Shown here piece by piece: positions 36,467 through 45,973 of a stretch of 64,000 nt of DNA; position 1 is the stretch's first letter, and every line of letters starts with the position of its first letter. A program made the position numbers and the translations under genes. Under the pieces are notes generated by a model. The model saw nothing but the letters and a program-made list of their open reading frames with translations. It made no database searches and was not told where the DNA came from. This DNA comes from an uncultured Lachnospiraceae bacterium (GTDB taxonomy: Bacteria; Bacillota; Clostridia; Lachnospirales; Lachnospiraceae): positions 31,439-95,438 of the forward strand of contig CASWVG010000007.1 in assembly GCA_949472775.1 (NCBI GenBank), written 5' to 3'.

Positions 36467-37339
36467 TTATCTTTCCAGTTCCATCATCCCCAGCTTCAGC
36501 GCCCCCATAATGCCCTGCCTGTCGTCAAGGCTCTGCACCACGATATAGCTGTCCAGGTCAGCGATCTCCTTCGTCTTGATATATCCGTTTAACAGCTCCT
36601 TAAACTTAGCGCGTACCATGGGCAGAAGCTGGGTCTGGTGCATCACGCCGCCGCCCAGAATAATGCGCTGCGGAGATACCAGCATCGTATAATCCACGAG
36701 AGCCTGGGCGATATAATCCGCCTCCATCTCCCAGACTTCCTCCCTGTCGGCAAGCTCGACCGCTTTCTTGCCCCATCTTCCCTCAATCGCCGGTCCTGCC
36801 GCCAGTCCTTCCATACAGTTTTTATGGAAAGGACAGAAGCCCTCATAGGTATCATCGGGAATCCTGCTAAGGAGAATATGACCACCTTCCGGGTGCATCA
36901 TGCCGTGCAGAAGGTTGCCATCCACAATCACACCGACGCCGACGCCGGTGCCGATCGTGATATAAATACAACTGTGCAGCCCCTTTGCGATGCCCCACGT
37001 ATATTCTCCAAGTGCGGAGCCGTTTACATCCGTGTCAAAGCCCACAGGCACGCCCAGTTCTTTCTGAAACGTCCCCACAATGTTGTAATTCTGCCATGCC
37101 AGCTTGGGTGTGGTTGTGATATAGCCGTATGTATCCGAATCCCTGTTCACATCAATCGGTCCGAAGCACCCGATGCCAAGCGCCTCGATCTCTTTCCCCT
37201 TGAAAAAGGAAAGCAGTTTTGGCATGGTAATCTCCGGCGTCTCCGTAGGGATTGAAATCTGCTCCAGAATTTCACCATTTTCATTGCCAATGGCGCACAC
37301 CATCTTTGTGCCACCTGCCTCCAGAGCTCCTAATTTCAT
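36467..37339 (-). CDS. ROK-family sugar kinase, probably fructokinase
   Basis: Cytoplasmic sugar kinase of 290 residues. The phosphate-binding loop GALEAGGTK is at the start, and the catalytic Asp lies in FDTDVNGSALGE. The ROK zinc signature is visible as HPEGGH followed by CPFHKNC. This form resembles the ScrK/GmuE fructokinases, which phosphorylate fructose or mannose to the 6-phosphate; the exact sugar cannot be read from sequence. GGAGGAGCAAT precedes the ATG. It lies downstream of the FAD dehydrogenase gene on the same strand with a gap of about 90 bases. Confidence 0.88.
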   Translation of the reverse strand: MKLGALEAGGTKMVCAIGNENGEILEQISIPTETPEITMPKLLSFFKGKEIEALGIGCFGPIDVNRDSDTYGYITTTPKLAWQNYNIVGTFQKELGVPVGFDTDVNGSALGEYTWGIAKGLHSCIYITIGTGVGVGVIVDGNLLHGMMHPEGGHILLSRIPDDTYEGFCPFHKNCMEGLAAGPAIEGRWGKKAVELADREEVWEMEADYIAQALVDYTMLVSPQRIILGGGVMHQTQLLPMVRAKFKELLNGYIKTKEIADLDSYIVVQSLDDRQGIMGALKLGMMELER

Positions 37340-37428
37340 ATTGCTCCTCCATTCCGGGGCGTTACACGCCCTCGTTATCTTTGATATTCAGCCACAATTT
37401 TCCTGAAAGATGCCGCTCTGACCGAACT

Positions 37429-38793
37429 TTAACCCGCGATCTCCCTTGCCACATACACACCGCTGGCGGACGCGTGGGACAGAGAATGTGTCACGCCGCT
37501 GCCGTCCCCGATAATGTAAAGACCTTTGTGCATTGTCTCGAGATGCTCGTCGATCTCCACTTCCATATTATAAAATTTCACTTCCACGCCGTACAACAGC
37601 GTATCGTCATTTGCTGTGCCGGGGGCAATCTTGTCGAGGGCATAAATCATCTCCATAATGCCGTCCAGAATCCGCTTCGGCAGGACAAGACTCAGGTCTC
37701 CCGGTGTGGCGGCAAGCGTCGGCTCGATCACCCCTTCGGCGATCCGCTTGGCGTTGCTCCTTCTGCCCCTCACCAGATCCCCGAACCGCTGTACGATCAC
37801 GCCGCCGCCCAGCATATTGGAAAGTCTGGCAATGCTCTCCCCGTAGCCGTTGCTGTCTTTAAAGGGCTCTGAAAAATGTTTCGCCACAAGGAGCGCAAAG
37901 TTTGTATTTTCCGTCTGTTTCTCCGCCCCCTCATAGCTGTGCCCGTTCACTGTCACAATACCGTTTGTGTTCTCGTTGACCACAATTCCATGGGGGTTCA
38001 TGCAGAATGTCCTCACACTGTCCTCGAATTTCTCTGTGCGGTAGACGATCTTGCTCTCATAGAGTTCGTCCGTAAGGTGGGAGAAAATTACTGCCGGAAG
38101 TTCCACGCGCACACCGATATCCACACGGTTCGATTTCGTGTGGATGTCCAGTTCTTCACAGACTCTCTCCATCCATTTACTTCCGCTTCTCCCGACAGAA
38201 ATGACACATTTGTCACATTCGTAGGTGTCCTGCTCACACAGAACGCGATAACCGTCCTGCGTGCGTTCCACCGACCGCACCGGGGTATCAAAATGAAATT
38301 CCACCTTATCCTTCAATTCCGCGTACAGGTTTTCCAGAACCACATAATTGATATCCGTCCCCAGATGACGCACGGACGCATCCAGCAGATTCAGGTTATT
38401 CTGCAGACACAGCTTCTTAAAATGGGTGCCCGCCGTGGAGTACAGCTTCGTTCCCTCGCCGCCGTACTTCATATTGATCTCATCCACATAGCGCATCAGC
38501 TCAAGCGCCTTTTTCTTGCCGACATACTCGTGGAGAGTGCCGCCAAAATCGTTGGTGATATTATATTTTCCGTCGGAAAACGCGCCTGCGCCGCCAAAGC
38601 CGCTCATAATCGAACAACTGGGGCACCCCACGCAGGATTTCACCTTATCGCCGTCTATGGGACAATGCCTCTTCTCCAGCGCATGCCCCGCCTCAAATAC
38701 CGCAATCTTTAAATCCTGCCTTTTCTGCGTCAGCTCATAAGCCGTATAAATCCCACCCGGCCCGGCGCCGACAACAATCACATCATATCTCAT
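37429..38793 (-). CDS. FAD-dependent dehydrogenase of the COG2509 type
   Basis: Flavoprotein of 454 residues. It starts with a Rossmann dinucleotide-binding motif (VIVVGAGPGGIYTAYEL) and carries a paired-cysteine segment CVGCPSCS followed by GGAGAFSDGKYN, and a C-terminal FAD motif (GLYIIGDGSGVTHSLS). These mark the uncharacterised COG2509 dehydrogenases; the substrate is unknown. The ATG at 38793 is chosen over TTG 38811 because similarity begins there. Confidence 0.82.
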   Translation of the reverse strand: MRYDVIVVGAGPGGIYTAYELTQKRQDLKIAVFEAGHALEKRHCPIDGDKVKSCVGCPSCSIMSGFGGAGAFSDGKYNITNDFGGTLHEYVGKKKALELMRYVDEINMKYGGEGTKLYSTAGTHFKKLCLQNNLNLLDASVRHLGTDINYVVLENLYAELKDKVEFHFDTPVRSVERTQDGYRVLCEQDTYECDKCVISVGRSGSKWMERVCEELDIHTKSNRVDIGVRVELPAVIFSHLTDELYESKIVYRTEKFEDSVRTFCMNPHGIVVNENTNGIVTVNGHSYEGAEKQTENTNFALLVAKHFSEPFKDSNGYGESIARLSNMLGGGVIVQRFGDLVRGRRSNAKRIAEGVIEPTLAATPGDLSLVLPKRILDGIMEMIYALDKIAPGTANDDTLLYGVEVKFYNMEVEIDEHLETMHKGLYIIGDGSGVTHSLSHASASGVYVAREIAG

Positions 38794-38983
38794 ATTTTCA
38801 CAGTCCCCCAATCCGCTGCCAGTATCGTGCGTCCTTCTATCCGTATCAATGGCATGCCAGTTCCCTGTTTATCCCCTTATCTTGCTTTCATCCTATCATA
38901 AACGACAGCCAGGAGCAATATAAACCGCCTCCGCCATGCACTCGCTGCCAGACCTTCCGGACAAGCGCAAAGGGAGCGTTCCA

Positions 38984-39754
38984 TCAATCCTGCGCCATCA
39001 GACTGCGCACCGCCTCCACAGCTACCCGGATCGCCATATCCGTATCGTGTACCACCGGGTTTTCCAGTCCCAGCTTCTCCCGCTCCTGGTTCGCCACCAC
39101 AAGGAAGCAGGATCCCGCCCGCACCCGCAGATAACTCGCCACGGTAAACAGCGCTGCCGACTCCATCTCGGAGGCAAGACAGCCCAGCCGTTTCCAAGCC
39201 TCCCATTTGTTCATCAGTTCATAGCTGACCGGCTTCGTCTCCGGCTCGTGCTGACCGTAGAAGGAATCCTTCGCCTGTACCACGCCCGCGTGGAACGGAT
39301 AGCCTTTGGCTCTTGCCGCCTCCACCAGCGCATTGGTCACCGCCAGATCCGGCACTGCCGGAAACTCGATCGGCGCATACTCCCTGCTCGTCCCCTCCAT
39401 GCGGATCGCGCCGGTGGCAATTACGATATCTCCGCTCTTTACCTCCGTCTGCATGCCGCCACAGGTACCGATGCGCAGAAACGTGTCCGCACCGCAGCGC
39501 ACAAGCTCTTCCATGGCGATAGCCGCCGAAGGTCCGCCGATACCCGTGGAAGTCACGCTCACCTTCACCCCGTCAAGCGTTCCCGTGTAAGTGACGTATT
39601 CCCTGTTATCCGCGATCAGCACAGGATCGTCAAAATACTGCGCAATCTTCACGCAGCGTTTGGGGTCGCCGGGCATGATCACGTAGCGCCCCACTTCTCC
39701 CGCCGCCACCTGGATATGGTACTGTCTGTCTGCGTCCTCCGAGTAATTCTTCAT
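38984..39754 (-). CDS. udp: Uridine phosphorylase
   Basis: Cytoplasmic nucleoside phosphorylase (256 residues) cleaving uridine to uracil and ribose-1-phosphate. Visible signatures are the phosphate-binding [10 protein letters not shown], the family block [16 protein letters not shown] with FLRIGTCGG, the uracil-site residues near [11 protein letters not shown], and the ribose-binding EMESAALF. The length is normal. GAGGAGGG lies upstream of the ATG. It appears to be an independent gene feeding pyrimidine salvage. Confidence 0.93.
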   Translation of the reverse strand: MKNYSEDADRQYHIQVAAGEVGRYVIMPGDPKRCVKIAQYFDDPVLIADNREYVTYTGTLDGVKVSVTSTGIGGPSAAIAMEELVRCGADTFLRIGTCGGMQTEVKSGDIVIATGAIRMEGTSREYAPIEFPAVPDLAVTNALVEAARAKGYPFHAGVVQAKDSFYGQHEPETKPVSYELMNKWEAWKRLGCLASEMESAALFTVASYLRVRAGSCFLVVANQEREKLGLENPVVHDTDMAIRVAVEAVRSLMAQD

Positions 39755-39855
39755 ACGAACCCCCTCCTCTCTATCGCCGCATACTTGCGCTCTGCCAAAT
39801 TCCCTATTTCAATTATACAAATTATCTACAATAAAGGAAAGGTTATCTTAGAATT

Positions 39856-40353
39856 TTACGCCGTCCATTCAATCGTTCCGCAGGCGATCTTGTCACCGGC
39901 ATTTCCAGCCGGCTGGGAAGTGAAGTCGTCAGGCTTTTCATGAATAATCACGGATCTCCCCACAATTTCCTGAATGGTATATCTTTTATCGTAAAAAACA
40001 CTGAACGCATATCCCTGGTTGCCGAGCAGGGGCGGCATATCTCCGGCGTGACCGGGATGCGGCATATTTCCAGGATTATAATGCAGCCCCGTATGACTGA
40101 AATGATCGCTGCAGTCTCCCGAATCGTGTATATGCATGGCGTAAAAATTGCTGGAACCGGGCAGGTTAATATTGGGAAGCCCGAAAATTTCCGCCTCCAC
40201 CAGCACGCCTCCGTAGGTGGTATGATAAAATTTAACCGCACCGTTTAGATCCGGATATCGCTCACCTCCATTGACCCACGCTATGGCTCCCGGATGATTG
40301 TGGATCAGAAGCTGCGTGAAGGCAGTTCCCGGTGTAATTTCAAAATTGGACAT
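39856..40353 (-). CDS. sodC: Cu/Zn superoxide dismutase-like protein without signal peptide
   Basis: A 165-residue SodC-fold protein. Copper/zinc ligands can be traced: HIHDSGDC, the H of HFSH/HYNP, HPGHAGDMP with its zinc Asp, and the H in VIIHEKPDD. Two cysteines (DC near the active-site loop and ACGT near the end) could form the conserved disulfide. Most bacterial SodC proteins are exported, but no signal peptide is seen here, so it is predicted to be cytoplasmic. It would dismutate superoxide in an anaerobe. AGGAG lies 7 bases upstream of the ATG. Confidence 0.88.
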   Translation of the reverse strand: MSNFEITPGTAFTQLLIHNHPGAIAWVNGGERYPDLNGAVKFYHTTYGGVLVEAEIFGLPNINLPGSSNFYAMHIHDSGDCSDHFSHTGLHYNPGNMPHPGHAGDMPPLLGNQGYAFSVFYDKRYTIQEIVGRSVIIHEKPDDFTSQPAGNAGDKIACGTIEWTA

Positions 40354-40420
40354 AAGAAAGCTCCTATGTGTTTTTAAGCTATCTTATGATGAGTTTGCAA
40401 AGTGGTGCCTCGCAGCCAGA

Positions 40421-40927
40421 CTAAATATTTTCCCGGAAAAGCGCCGTCCCGCTCACCACCCGGTCCGAAATCAGCAATATCTTATTTTTTAAGAACGGTG
40501 TGAGCGCCTCCTTCGCCGCCTGCGCATCCGACACCTCGTTCTTTTCATCCGCAAATACAAGTACCACTTTGCTTCTCGCGTGAAACTTTTTCAGATAGGC
40601 AAACAATTCTTCATAATTCTTTTTCTGCGGACAGGCACGGTATTCCTGAAACGCGCCACCCGTCATTAGCATCGCCATAGGCGTCACTTCCGACTTCATT
40701 TCCTGTCCCCAGAATACCAGATTCAGCCGGACATTGCGGAAAAGCTCGTTGCCCCTTTTCAGCGCTTTGACCACCGCCGCCACGGCATCCTGAAAATCTT
40801 CAAGCAGCAGCGAATTGTCGATCACGATCGTCATTTCCAGATTTCCGCCGCGGTAATTTCCGGGAATATGCAAAATCGCGTCAACCCGCTTTGCAATCTG
40901 TAATGCGCCTATCTCTGTCAGTTCCAT
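40421..40927 (-). CDS. Hypothetical protein with possible VWA-like fold
   Basis: A 168-residue soluble protein I do not recognise by name. An alternating strand/helix pattern (MTIVIDNSLLLEDF, NVRLNLVFWGQ, KVVLVFADEKNE, KILLISDR) suggests a Rossmann-like or von Willebrand A-like fold, with Asp-Asn-Ser in place of the usual DxSxS metal site. It is divergent from the hemerythrin-CheX-like gene and 67 bases upstream of sodC on the same strand, so a redox or stress context is possible but unproven. Confidence 0.7.
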   Translation of the reverse strand: MELTEIGALQIAKRVDAILHIPGNYRGGNLEMTIVIDNSLLLEDFQDAVAAVVKALKRGNELFRNVRLNLVFWGQEMKSEVTPMAMLMTGGAFQEYRACPQKKNYEELFAYLKKFHARSKVVLVFADEKNEVSDAQAAKEALTPFLKNKILLISDRVVSGTALFRENI

Positions 40928-41122
40928 ACATTCTCATCCTTCCTCCCTGCAGCCGCCAGTATGCCAGACCAGCCCTTGGATGGCACTGACAAATCACCTG
41001 GCGCCTTGCCTACAGGAATAAACTATGACACATTTCTCCACACTTCGACATACATTACATCAAAAGCAAAACCCACTTGCGAACCCAAAAAGCCTTTGCA
41101 AGAAATGGAGCAAGGAGCAGCC

Positions 41123-42001
41123 ATGTCAAAAGAAGCGGAGTGGGATAAACGGTTTAACATCGGCGTTGATTCCATCGACAAAGCACACCGAAAGCTGTTT
41201 TCCATCGTACACCGGCTGATCACATTAAGTAAAGATAAAACCAACGGACAGTGGGCGTGCGCCGAGGGCATCAAATACTTCAAAAATTACGCCGTACAAC
41301 ACTTTGCCGACGAAGAAGCCTATATGCAGTCCATCGGCTATTCCGGCTATGAAATACACAAGCGTCTGCATGACGACATGCGTGAAAAAACACTGCCGGC
41401 ACTCGAAAAAGATCTGATGGAGTCCGACTATTCAGAGGAATCCATCCATCACTTTATCGGTATCTGCGTCGGATGGCTCACCGCCCATATCATAATCGAG
41501 GACCGCGCCATCGTCGGCATGATCTCAAACAAATGGAAGACCGATCATATGGGGGCAGACATGGATGCGCTGGAAAATGCGCTGTCCGGCACCATACACG
41601 AAATCTTCCGGCTGCCGACACAGATAGTCAGCGAACATTACAGCGGCGAAAACTTCGGCAAAAGTATGATTATCCGGCTGACATACCTCTCAATAGACCA
41701 AGAGGAGGTACAGATTTTTATGGCCCTGGAAGAAAGCCTTGTACTGCGCGCTGTAAGTTCTATTTTGAATATTCCCTTAAACAAAATGGATCAGCTCGTC
41801 ATGGCGATCGGCAATGAACTTGCGATTCAGATAGCATCACAGGTTGCCATACGCCGTGATCTGGCATTACAATATCATCTGGTAAGCAGCCATTTTATGA
41901 CCGCGGAGCAGTTCCAACAGGCATTTTACGCCGGCAATTTCGACTACAGCCTGCTGTTTAACACCGGGCGCGGTTACTTCGCTTTTGTTGTAAATGTCTA
42001 A
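41123..42001 (+). CDS. Bacteriohemerythrin fused to a CheX/CheC-like domain
   Basis: A 292-residue cytoplasmic protein. Residues 1-140 form a hemerythrin domain with the diiron ligands visible: His22 in DKAHRKLF, H and E in HFADEEAYM (about 60/64), the two His of HKRLHDD (about 79/83), and H and D in HIIIEDRA (about 122-127). Residues 150-292 resemble the CheX/CheC fold; the segment MAIGNELAIQIASQ aligns with the catalytic ExxN helix but has Ile where Asn is expected, so phosphatase activity is doubtful. The start at 41123 follows AAGGAG. It may link oxygen to chemotaxis; that is inference. Confidence 0.8.
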   Translation: MSKEAEWDKRFNIGVDSIDKAHRKLFSIVHRLITLSKDKTNGQWACAEGIKYFKNYAVQHFADEEAYMQSIGYSGYEIHKRLHDDMREKTLPALEKDLMESDYSEESIHHFIGICVGWLTAHIIIEDRAIVGMISNKWKTDHMGADMDALENALSGTIHEIFRLPTQIVSEHYSGENFGKSMIIRLTYLSIDQEEVQIFMALEESLVLRAVSSILNIPLNKMDQLVMAIGNELAIQIASQVAIRRDLALQYHLVSSHFMTAEQFQQAFYAGNFDYSLLFNTGRGYFAFVVNV

Positions 42002-42007
42002 ATCCCT

Positions 42008-44062
42008 CTATCGTCTCTTTTTCCCGGCAATATACAATACCCCCGTCACCGTCACAGCCACAGCCAGCAGAACAACCACAATCCCCGCCACGTTTCTCAT
42101 CCCACGGCTCTTTGCCCCTGCCGCTTCGTCCGCCTCCGTCCCGTTTCCTTTGTTCCAGTCAATATAGGCGATCGCACAAGGCGAAAACTTATCGGTAGAA
42201 AATGTAATTGTATCCGGGTTGCCGTCTTCATCCGCGAGCTGTGTAAATTCCCGGCTTCCGTCCTTCTTCGTATGTAACCTTAAAATATAAAACTGGCGAT
42301 TTTCCCCCCTTAAATGCTCCGGCACGTCAATGACCACTTCCAATGCCGATGGAAGTTCGGAAATTATCTGCGTCTCCTCTTTTCCGGACGCCGTGAGGGA
42401 CACCTCGAAATACTGTCCGATATTCATACCCGGCAGTTTTTTCTCCGAAAACTCTTTCTTCACCTGCGCCGGTTCCCTGCCACCTATATCTTCTATGTAC
42501 AGGTCTATGGCTACCGGCGCATTTCCCCGCAGCAGTTCCATCTTCTCTTCCCCCGACAGAACATAGTCTACTGCCGCCTCGAAATCATAATAAGAAATTT
42601 CCTGTTCTTTATCCCGAAAATCATTGTGAACCGTCAGCTTCAGATCCCCGGTCTCCAATGCGCCGCTCATCAGTTCCGCATCGTTGTTTCCCTTTATAAA
42701 CCGCTCCGCCTCCTCTGCGGAAATACCCAGATGCTTTAATGTCCCCGTCAGCCCGCTCTCCTGCGCCTGCCCGCCAGAGTCCTCCTGTCCCTTTCCGTCA
42801 TTGTCTTTCTCCCTGTCATCCTCCTGATCCGGCTTCTTATCTTCCTCCTCTTTTCTGTCCTGATCCGTTTTATGGTCTTTATCTGCCGCGTCTGTCTTCT
42901 GATCCGTTTTTGGGGGTGTCTGCGCAGGTTTTTCCGTCGCCGCGTCGTTTTTATCCTTTGCCGCAGATTCCGCGAAATCCACGGAAATCGTATGGTTTTC
43001 CCTTACATCGGTAAAGTTGAAAGAATTCATCCATCCCACCGGCTTTCCGTCCACATATACATTGCTGACGGTATATCCGCTCTTCGGGGTCATAGTATAA
43101 AGGATTCCCTCTCCTTCCTTCACCGTACTTCTCCCCTCGGGCGTAATCGTCCCGTTCCCGGAGGACGCGGTCGCGGTGATGGTATAAGTCTTCGGCTGTT
43201 CATTCTTCCTGGAAAACACCGCAGTAAAGGTTCTGGAACCTGTGATATGATCTAACTGCATTCTGCTTTCTTTGCTTACGGTTTTCCCGTTTTCCGTCCA
43301 TCCGTCAAACTGGTACCCCTCTTTCGTCCAGGCTTCCAGTACCATGCCGTCCCCATAGCCAACATCCCTGCTTTCCGTCGCCGACCCGGCATTGCCATCA
43401 TTGACATTCACTGTGATCCGACAGTTTATCTGCTTAAACTCCGCCACATATGTCGCGTCGCCGCGTATATTGTCAACCGTATATCTGGCGTCCTGAGATA
43501 CACGGTTTCCGTTTAACGTCCACCCCTCGAAAGTAAATCCCTCGCCCGGCTCCGCGGAAATCACCGCATAGCCCCCCTCCTTTACCGAAGCGCTCCCATA
43601 TACGGCGCCTCCGTTTTCCGGGGAAGCTTTCACCTGAATATTGTAAGTGTCCGCCAGCACGGACACAAGCGCGGTGGCACTGTAATTGCTGTCCTGTCTG
43701 GAAACGGCCTTCACCACCATAGAGGAAGCTGTCTCGTCCGGAGCTACATTCAGAACACCGTTCGCGTCAATAAAGGTCCCCTGGCTCGTCTGTCCGGAGA
43801 CGCTCCACACAACCTCCCTGCTGTAGTCGTTTACACCGGCTACATAAGCGGTAAATCTACATTTCCCATCCTTGGAGGCAACCGTCGTCCCCGGAGATAT
43901 GGTCACGGACGTAATAAACGGAAAATCCACACCGGAATCCGTCATTGTCTCCGCGCCCTCTCCCCGTCCAGTCTGCGCCGCATAGCATGGCAGTATATCG
44001 GAAAAAAGCATCTGCCCCAACAATAAATATGCCCCCAGACAATATATGGCTTTCTTTGTCAT
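42008..44062 (-). CDS. Membrane-anchored surface protein with InlB-type repeats
   Basis: A 684-residue exported protein. A signal peptide (about 1-29) is followed by a Big_2-like domain, then three repeats of about 70 residues with GYQFDGWTENGKTVS-type motifs (divergent InlB B-repeats), a Lys/Asp/Glu-rich linker (about 375-440), a C-terminal domain I do not recognise, and a membrane helix (about 655-677) with a GKKRR tail. It is thus anchored with its repeats outside. The start at 44062 follows AAGGAGG by 6 bases. It lies 131 bases downstream of the sigma/anti-sigma pair and may be their target. Confidence 0.87.
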   Translation of the reverse strand: MTKKAIYCLGAYLLLGQMLFSDILPCYAAQTGRGEGAETMTDSGVDFPFITSVTISPGTTVASKDGKCRFTAYVAGVNDYSREVVWSVSGQTSQGTFIDANGVLNVAPDETASSMVVKAVSRQDSNYSATALVSVLADTYNIQVKASPENGGAVYGSASVKEGGYAVISAEPGEGFTFEGWTLNGNRVSQDARYTVDNIRGDATYVAEFKQINCRITVNVNDGNAGSATESRDVGYGDGMVLEAWTKEGYQFDGWTENGKTVSKESRMQLDHITGSRTFTAVFSRKNEQPKTYTITATASSGNGTITPEGRSTVKEGEGILYTMTPKSGYTVSNVYVDGKPVGWMNSFNFTDVRENHTISVDFAESAAKDKNDAATEKPAQTPPKTDQKTDAADKDHKTDQDRKEEEDKKPDQEDDREKDNDGKGQEDSGGQAQESGLTGTLKHLGISAEEAERFIKGNNDAELMSGALETGDLKLTVHNDFRDKEQEISYYDFEAAVDYVLSGEEKMELLRGNAPVAIDLYIEDIGGREPAQVKKEFSEKKLPGMNIGQYFEVSLTASGKEETQIISELPSALEVVIDVPEHLRGENRQFYILRLHTKKDGSREFTQLADEDGNPDTITFSTDKFSPCAIAYIDWNKGNGTEADEAAGAKSRGMRNVAGIVVVLLAVAVTVTGVLYIAGKKRR

Positions 44063-44193
44063 TCTCCGCCTCCTTGCTGCCGTCACTCACTGGTACAGCA
44101 TTACACAAATAACTGCACCAGTCGCCTGCCTAAACTGCCATCTGCCCCGCTGCCATCGGTCAGCAAGGCCACCGTTCTGAAATCATATCCGGA

Positions 44194-44919
44194 TTAATCG
44201 CCATGTGCATGGTGATTTCCATGGGTGCCGCCGTGCTGCGTTCCCCCGCCCGTCTGACCATTGTGGGTACATGCATCAATCCGGTCCCTCAGCTCGCCCA
44301 TAGTCATCCCGTGACAGTCCTCGATCGTAACACCTTCGTCATACCCCCGCAGTTCCAGATAGGTTCTGTATTTTCCAAAAGACATTTCATGCTGATGCGC
44401 CTCCTCCCTGCAGGAAAGATCACTGGTGTAAGTCAGCGCTTCATACTTTTCAGCCATCTCACTGGCACTGAGTTCTTTCAGAATATCCTCCGGTCGTTCC
44501 GAAATAACCGTAAAAACAAGAACTCCGTCTTTTTCCAGATATCTGTTATATTTATCGTCATTCAGCAGACGGTTGACAGCCTGCATATACGAAATATTTT
44601 TTAGCGGCACCTGTTCCAGCACTCCGCTGCCGTCCTCATTATACGCCTCAGCAGAAACCACCCTCCCGAAACGGTTTACGCCAAGCTCTATGGATGGATT
44701 CACGTCAATGCTGATATAGGAAACTGGTCTGCGGTACACGGAGTGTCCGCCTAAGCTTATCAGGAAAAGCAATCCGGCTGCCGCCAATACATAAGCCGGC
44801 GCATAATGCACTCTGGCGCGGCGTTTCTTTTTCTGCCGTTCATCCAGGTAATGTAATGTATTCTGTTTCAACTCTTCTGTTGCCTGTATCCTGTCCAGGC
44901 TTTCCCGAATCAGATTCAT
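44194..44919 (-). CDS. RsgI-like anti-sigma factor with His-rich tail
   Basis: A 241-residue single-pass membrane protein. A cytoplasmic N-terminal region (about 1-42) precedes one membrane helix (about 43-62) and an extracellular domain beginning YISIDVNPSIELGVNRFG, the signature of RsgI-type anti-sigma factors. The last 30 residues are rich in His and Gly (GGTQHGGTHGNHHAHGD) and could bind metal. ATG 44919 overlaps the sigma-factor stop as ATGA, so the two are translationally coupled. RsgI normally pairs with SigI, but the partner here is ECF-like, which is unusual. Confidence 0.83.
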   Translation of the reverse strand: MNLIRESLDRIQATEELKQNTLHYLDERQKKKRRARVHYAPAYVLAAAGLLFLISLGGHSVYRRPVSYISIDVNPSIELGVNRFGRVVSAEAYNEDGSGVLEQVPLKNISYMQAVNRLLNDDKYNRYLEKDGVLVFTVISERPEDILKELSASEMAEKYEALTYTSDLSCREEAHQHEMSFGKYRTYLELRGYDEGVTIEDCHGMTMGELRDRIDACTHNGQTGGGTQHGGTHGNHHAHGD

Positions 44920-45395
44920 TCCCATTCACCCCCTAACTTCTCCCGCAGCAGTGTCTTCGCCCTGGCAAGCCACGTATATACCGTGTTTTCTTTCCGTCCC
45001 AGTATTCCCGCAATCTCTGCCGCGGAATACCCTTCATAATAATAAAGATAAATAACATTCCGATATTTTTCCGGGAGCTTTAGCACCACTTCCAGCACTT
45101 CTTCCGTTGTGTCGTTTAACGCTTCCTTCTCCTCGGCAATCACATCAAGCGGCACCCATTTCCTGCGTGAAAAATATCTGAGCAGATCTTTGCAGGCGTT
45201 GATCGTCACCCTTGCGAACCACGCCTTCTCATGCTCCCTGCTCTCAAAAGAGCCTTCATGAAGCATATATTTCATATAGACATTCTGAAACACATCCTCC
45301 GTGTCATCCCTGTTTTTCAAATGTACAAAGCATATTCGCCGCACCATATCCGCATAAGCTTCCATGGCAAAATTGATTTCTTCCGCGCTTTTCAA
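44916..45395 (-). CDS. ECF-type RNA polymerase sigma factor
   Basis: A 159-residue sigma-70 family protein. Region 2 (DDTEDVFQNVYMKYM, KAWFARVTINACKDLLR) and region 4 (LPEKYRNVIYLYYYEGYSAAEIAGILG, ENTVYTWLARAKTLLREKL) are clear; region 3 is absent, as in ECF factors. The start is TTG at 45395, with AAGGAG 6 bases upstream; the frame opens at another TTG, 45419. It overlaps the anti-sigma gene by 4 bases and probably directs envelope genes such as the neighbouring surface protein. Confidence 0.92.
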   Translation of the reverse strand: MKSAEEINFAMEAYADMVRRICFVHLKNRDDTEDVFQNVYMKYMLHEGSFESREHEKAWFARVTINACKDLLRYFSRRKWVPLDVIAEEKEALNDTTEEVLEVVLKLPEKYRNVIYLYYYEGYSAAEIAGILGRKENTVYTWLARAKTLLREKLGGEWE

Positions 45396-45454
45396 AGCTT
45401 CTCTCCTTCTGTTCCCCAAACGGACACGAAAGGTTTCTCCTCCTGCATACAGAC

Positions 45455-45480
45455 AAAAACCCCGCTGACACGCAGCGGGG
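45455..45480 (-). terminator. Terminator after the His-rich protein gene
   Basis: CCCCGCTG and CAGCGGGG form a perfect 8-bp stem around a 5-base loop followed by TTTTTG on the minus strand, 17 bases past the stop of the His-rich gene. It separates that gene from the sigma operon. Confidence 0.85.
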
Positions 45481-45496
45481 ACTTTTGCTTTCTCTC

Positions 45497-45793
45497 TTAG
45501 TGATGACCGGAATGATGACCGCCGTTATGGCCGGAACCACTGTCATGGTGGGAGCTGTCGTCATGATGATACCCGTTATCATGACCATAGTAGTCATCAT
45601 GGTACTCGTCATGATAATAATCATTATAATCATACGCTCCGTCATAGCCGTCGCCACACCATATCATGGTTCCAGTCTCATAATCATAATAATAGCATCC
45701 GGCTTCCTCCGCTGATGCCACCATCACTGTGCTTCCAACCATGAATGTTGCTACAGCTACTGTCACCGCCAACTTTGCCAACTTTCTTTTCAT
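45497..45793 (-). CDS. Small secreted His/Tyr/Asp-rich protein
   Basis: A 98-residue protein with a Sec signal peptide (about 1-28, ending ASA) and a mature part made almost only of His, Asp, Tyr, Gly and Ser, with an HDDYYGHDNGYHHDD-like middle and a run ending GGHHSGHH. Two Cys residues (CYYYDYETG and WCGDG) may form a disulfide. Such composition suggests binding of zinc, nickel or copper outside the cell, but I recognise no family. It lies just upstream of an anti-sigma factor gene whose tail is also His-rich. Confidence 0.78.
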   Translation of the reverse strand: MKRKLAKLAVTVAVATFMVGSTVMVASAEEAGCYYYDYETGTMIWCGDGYDGAYDYNDYYHDEYHDDYYGHDNGYHHDDSSHHDSGSGHNGGHHSGHH

Positions 45794-45973
45794 ACCCTTT
45801 TACCTCCGTCTACTTACGCTTTGTTATGTTGTTTCATAAGTAATACGTCTGGCAAAGTCAATTCCTTTCATTTTTTAGAAAAAAATTTTTGCTGCATCTC
45901 CATTTTATGTCAGACACCTGTTTTCAGAATGTCTTATAGCTTACTTACAGTATAATGCACACATATAAATTTG

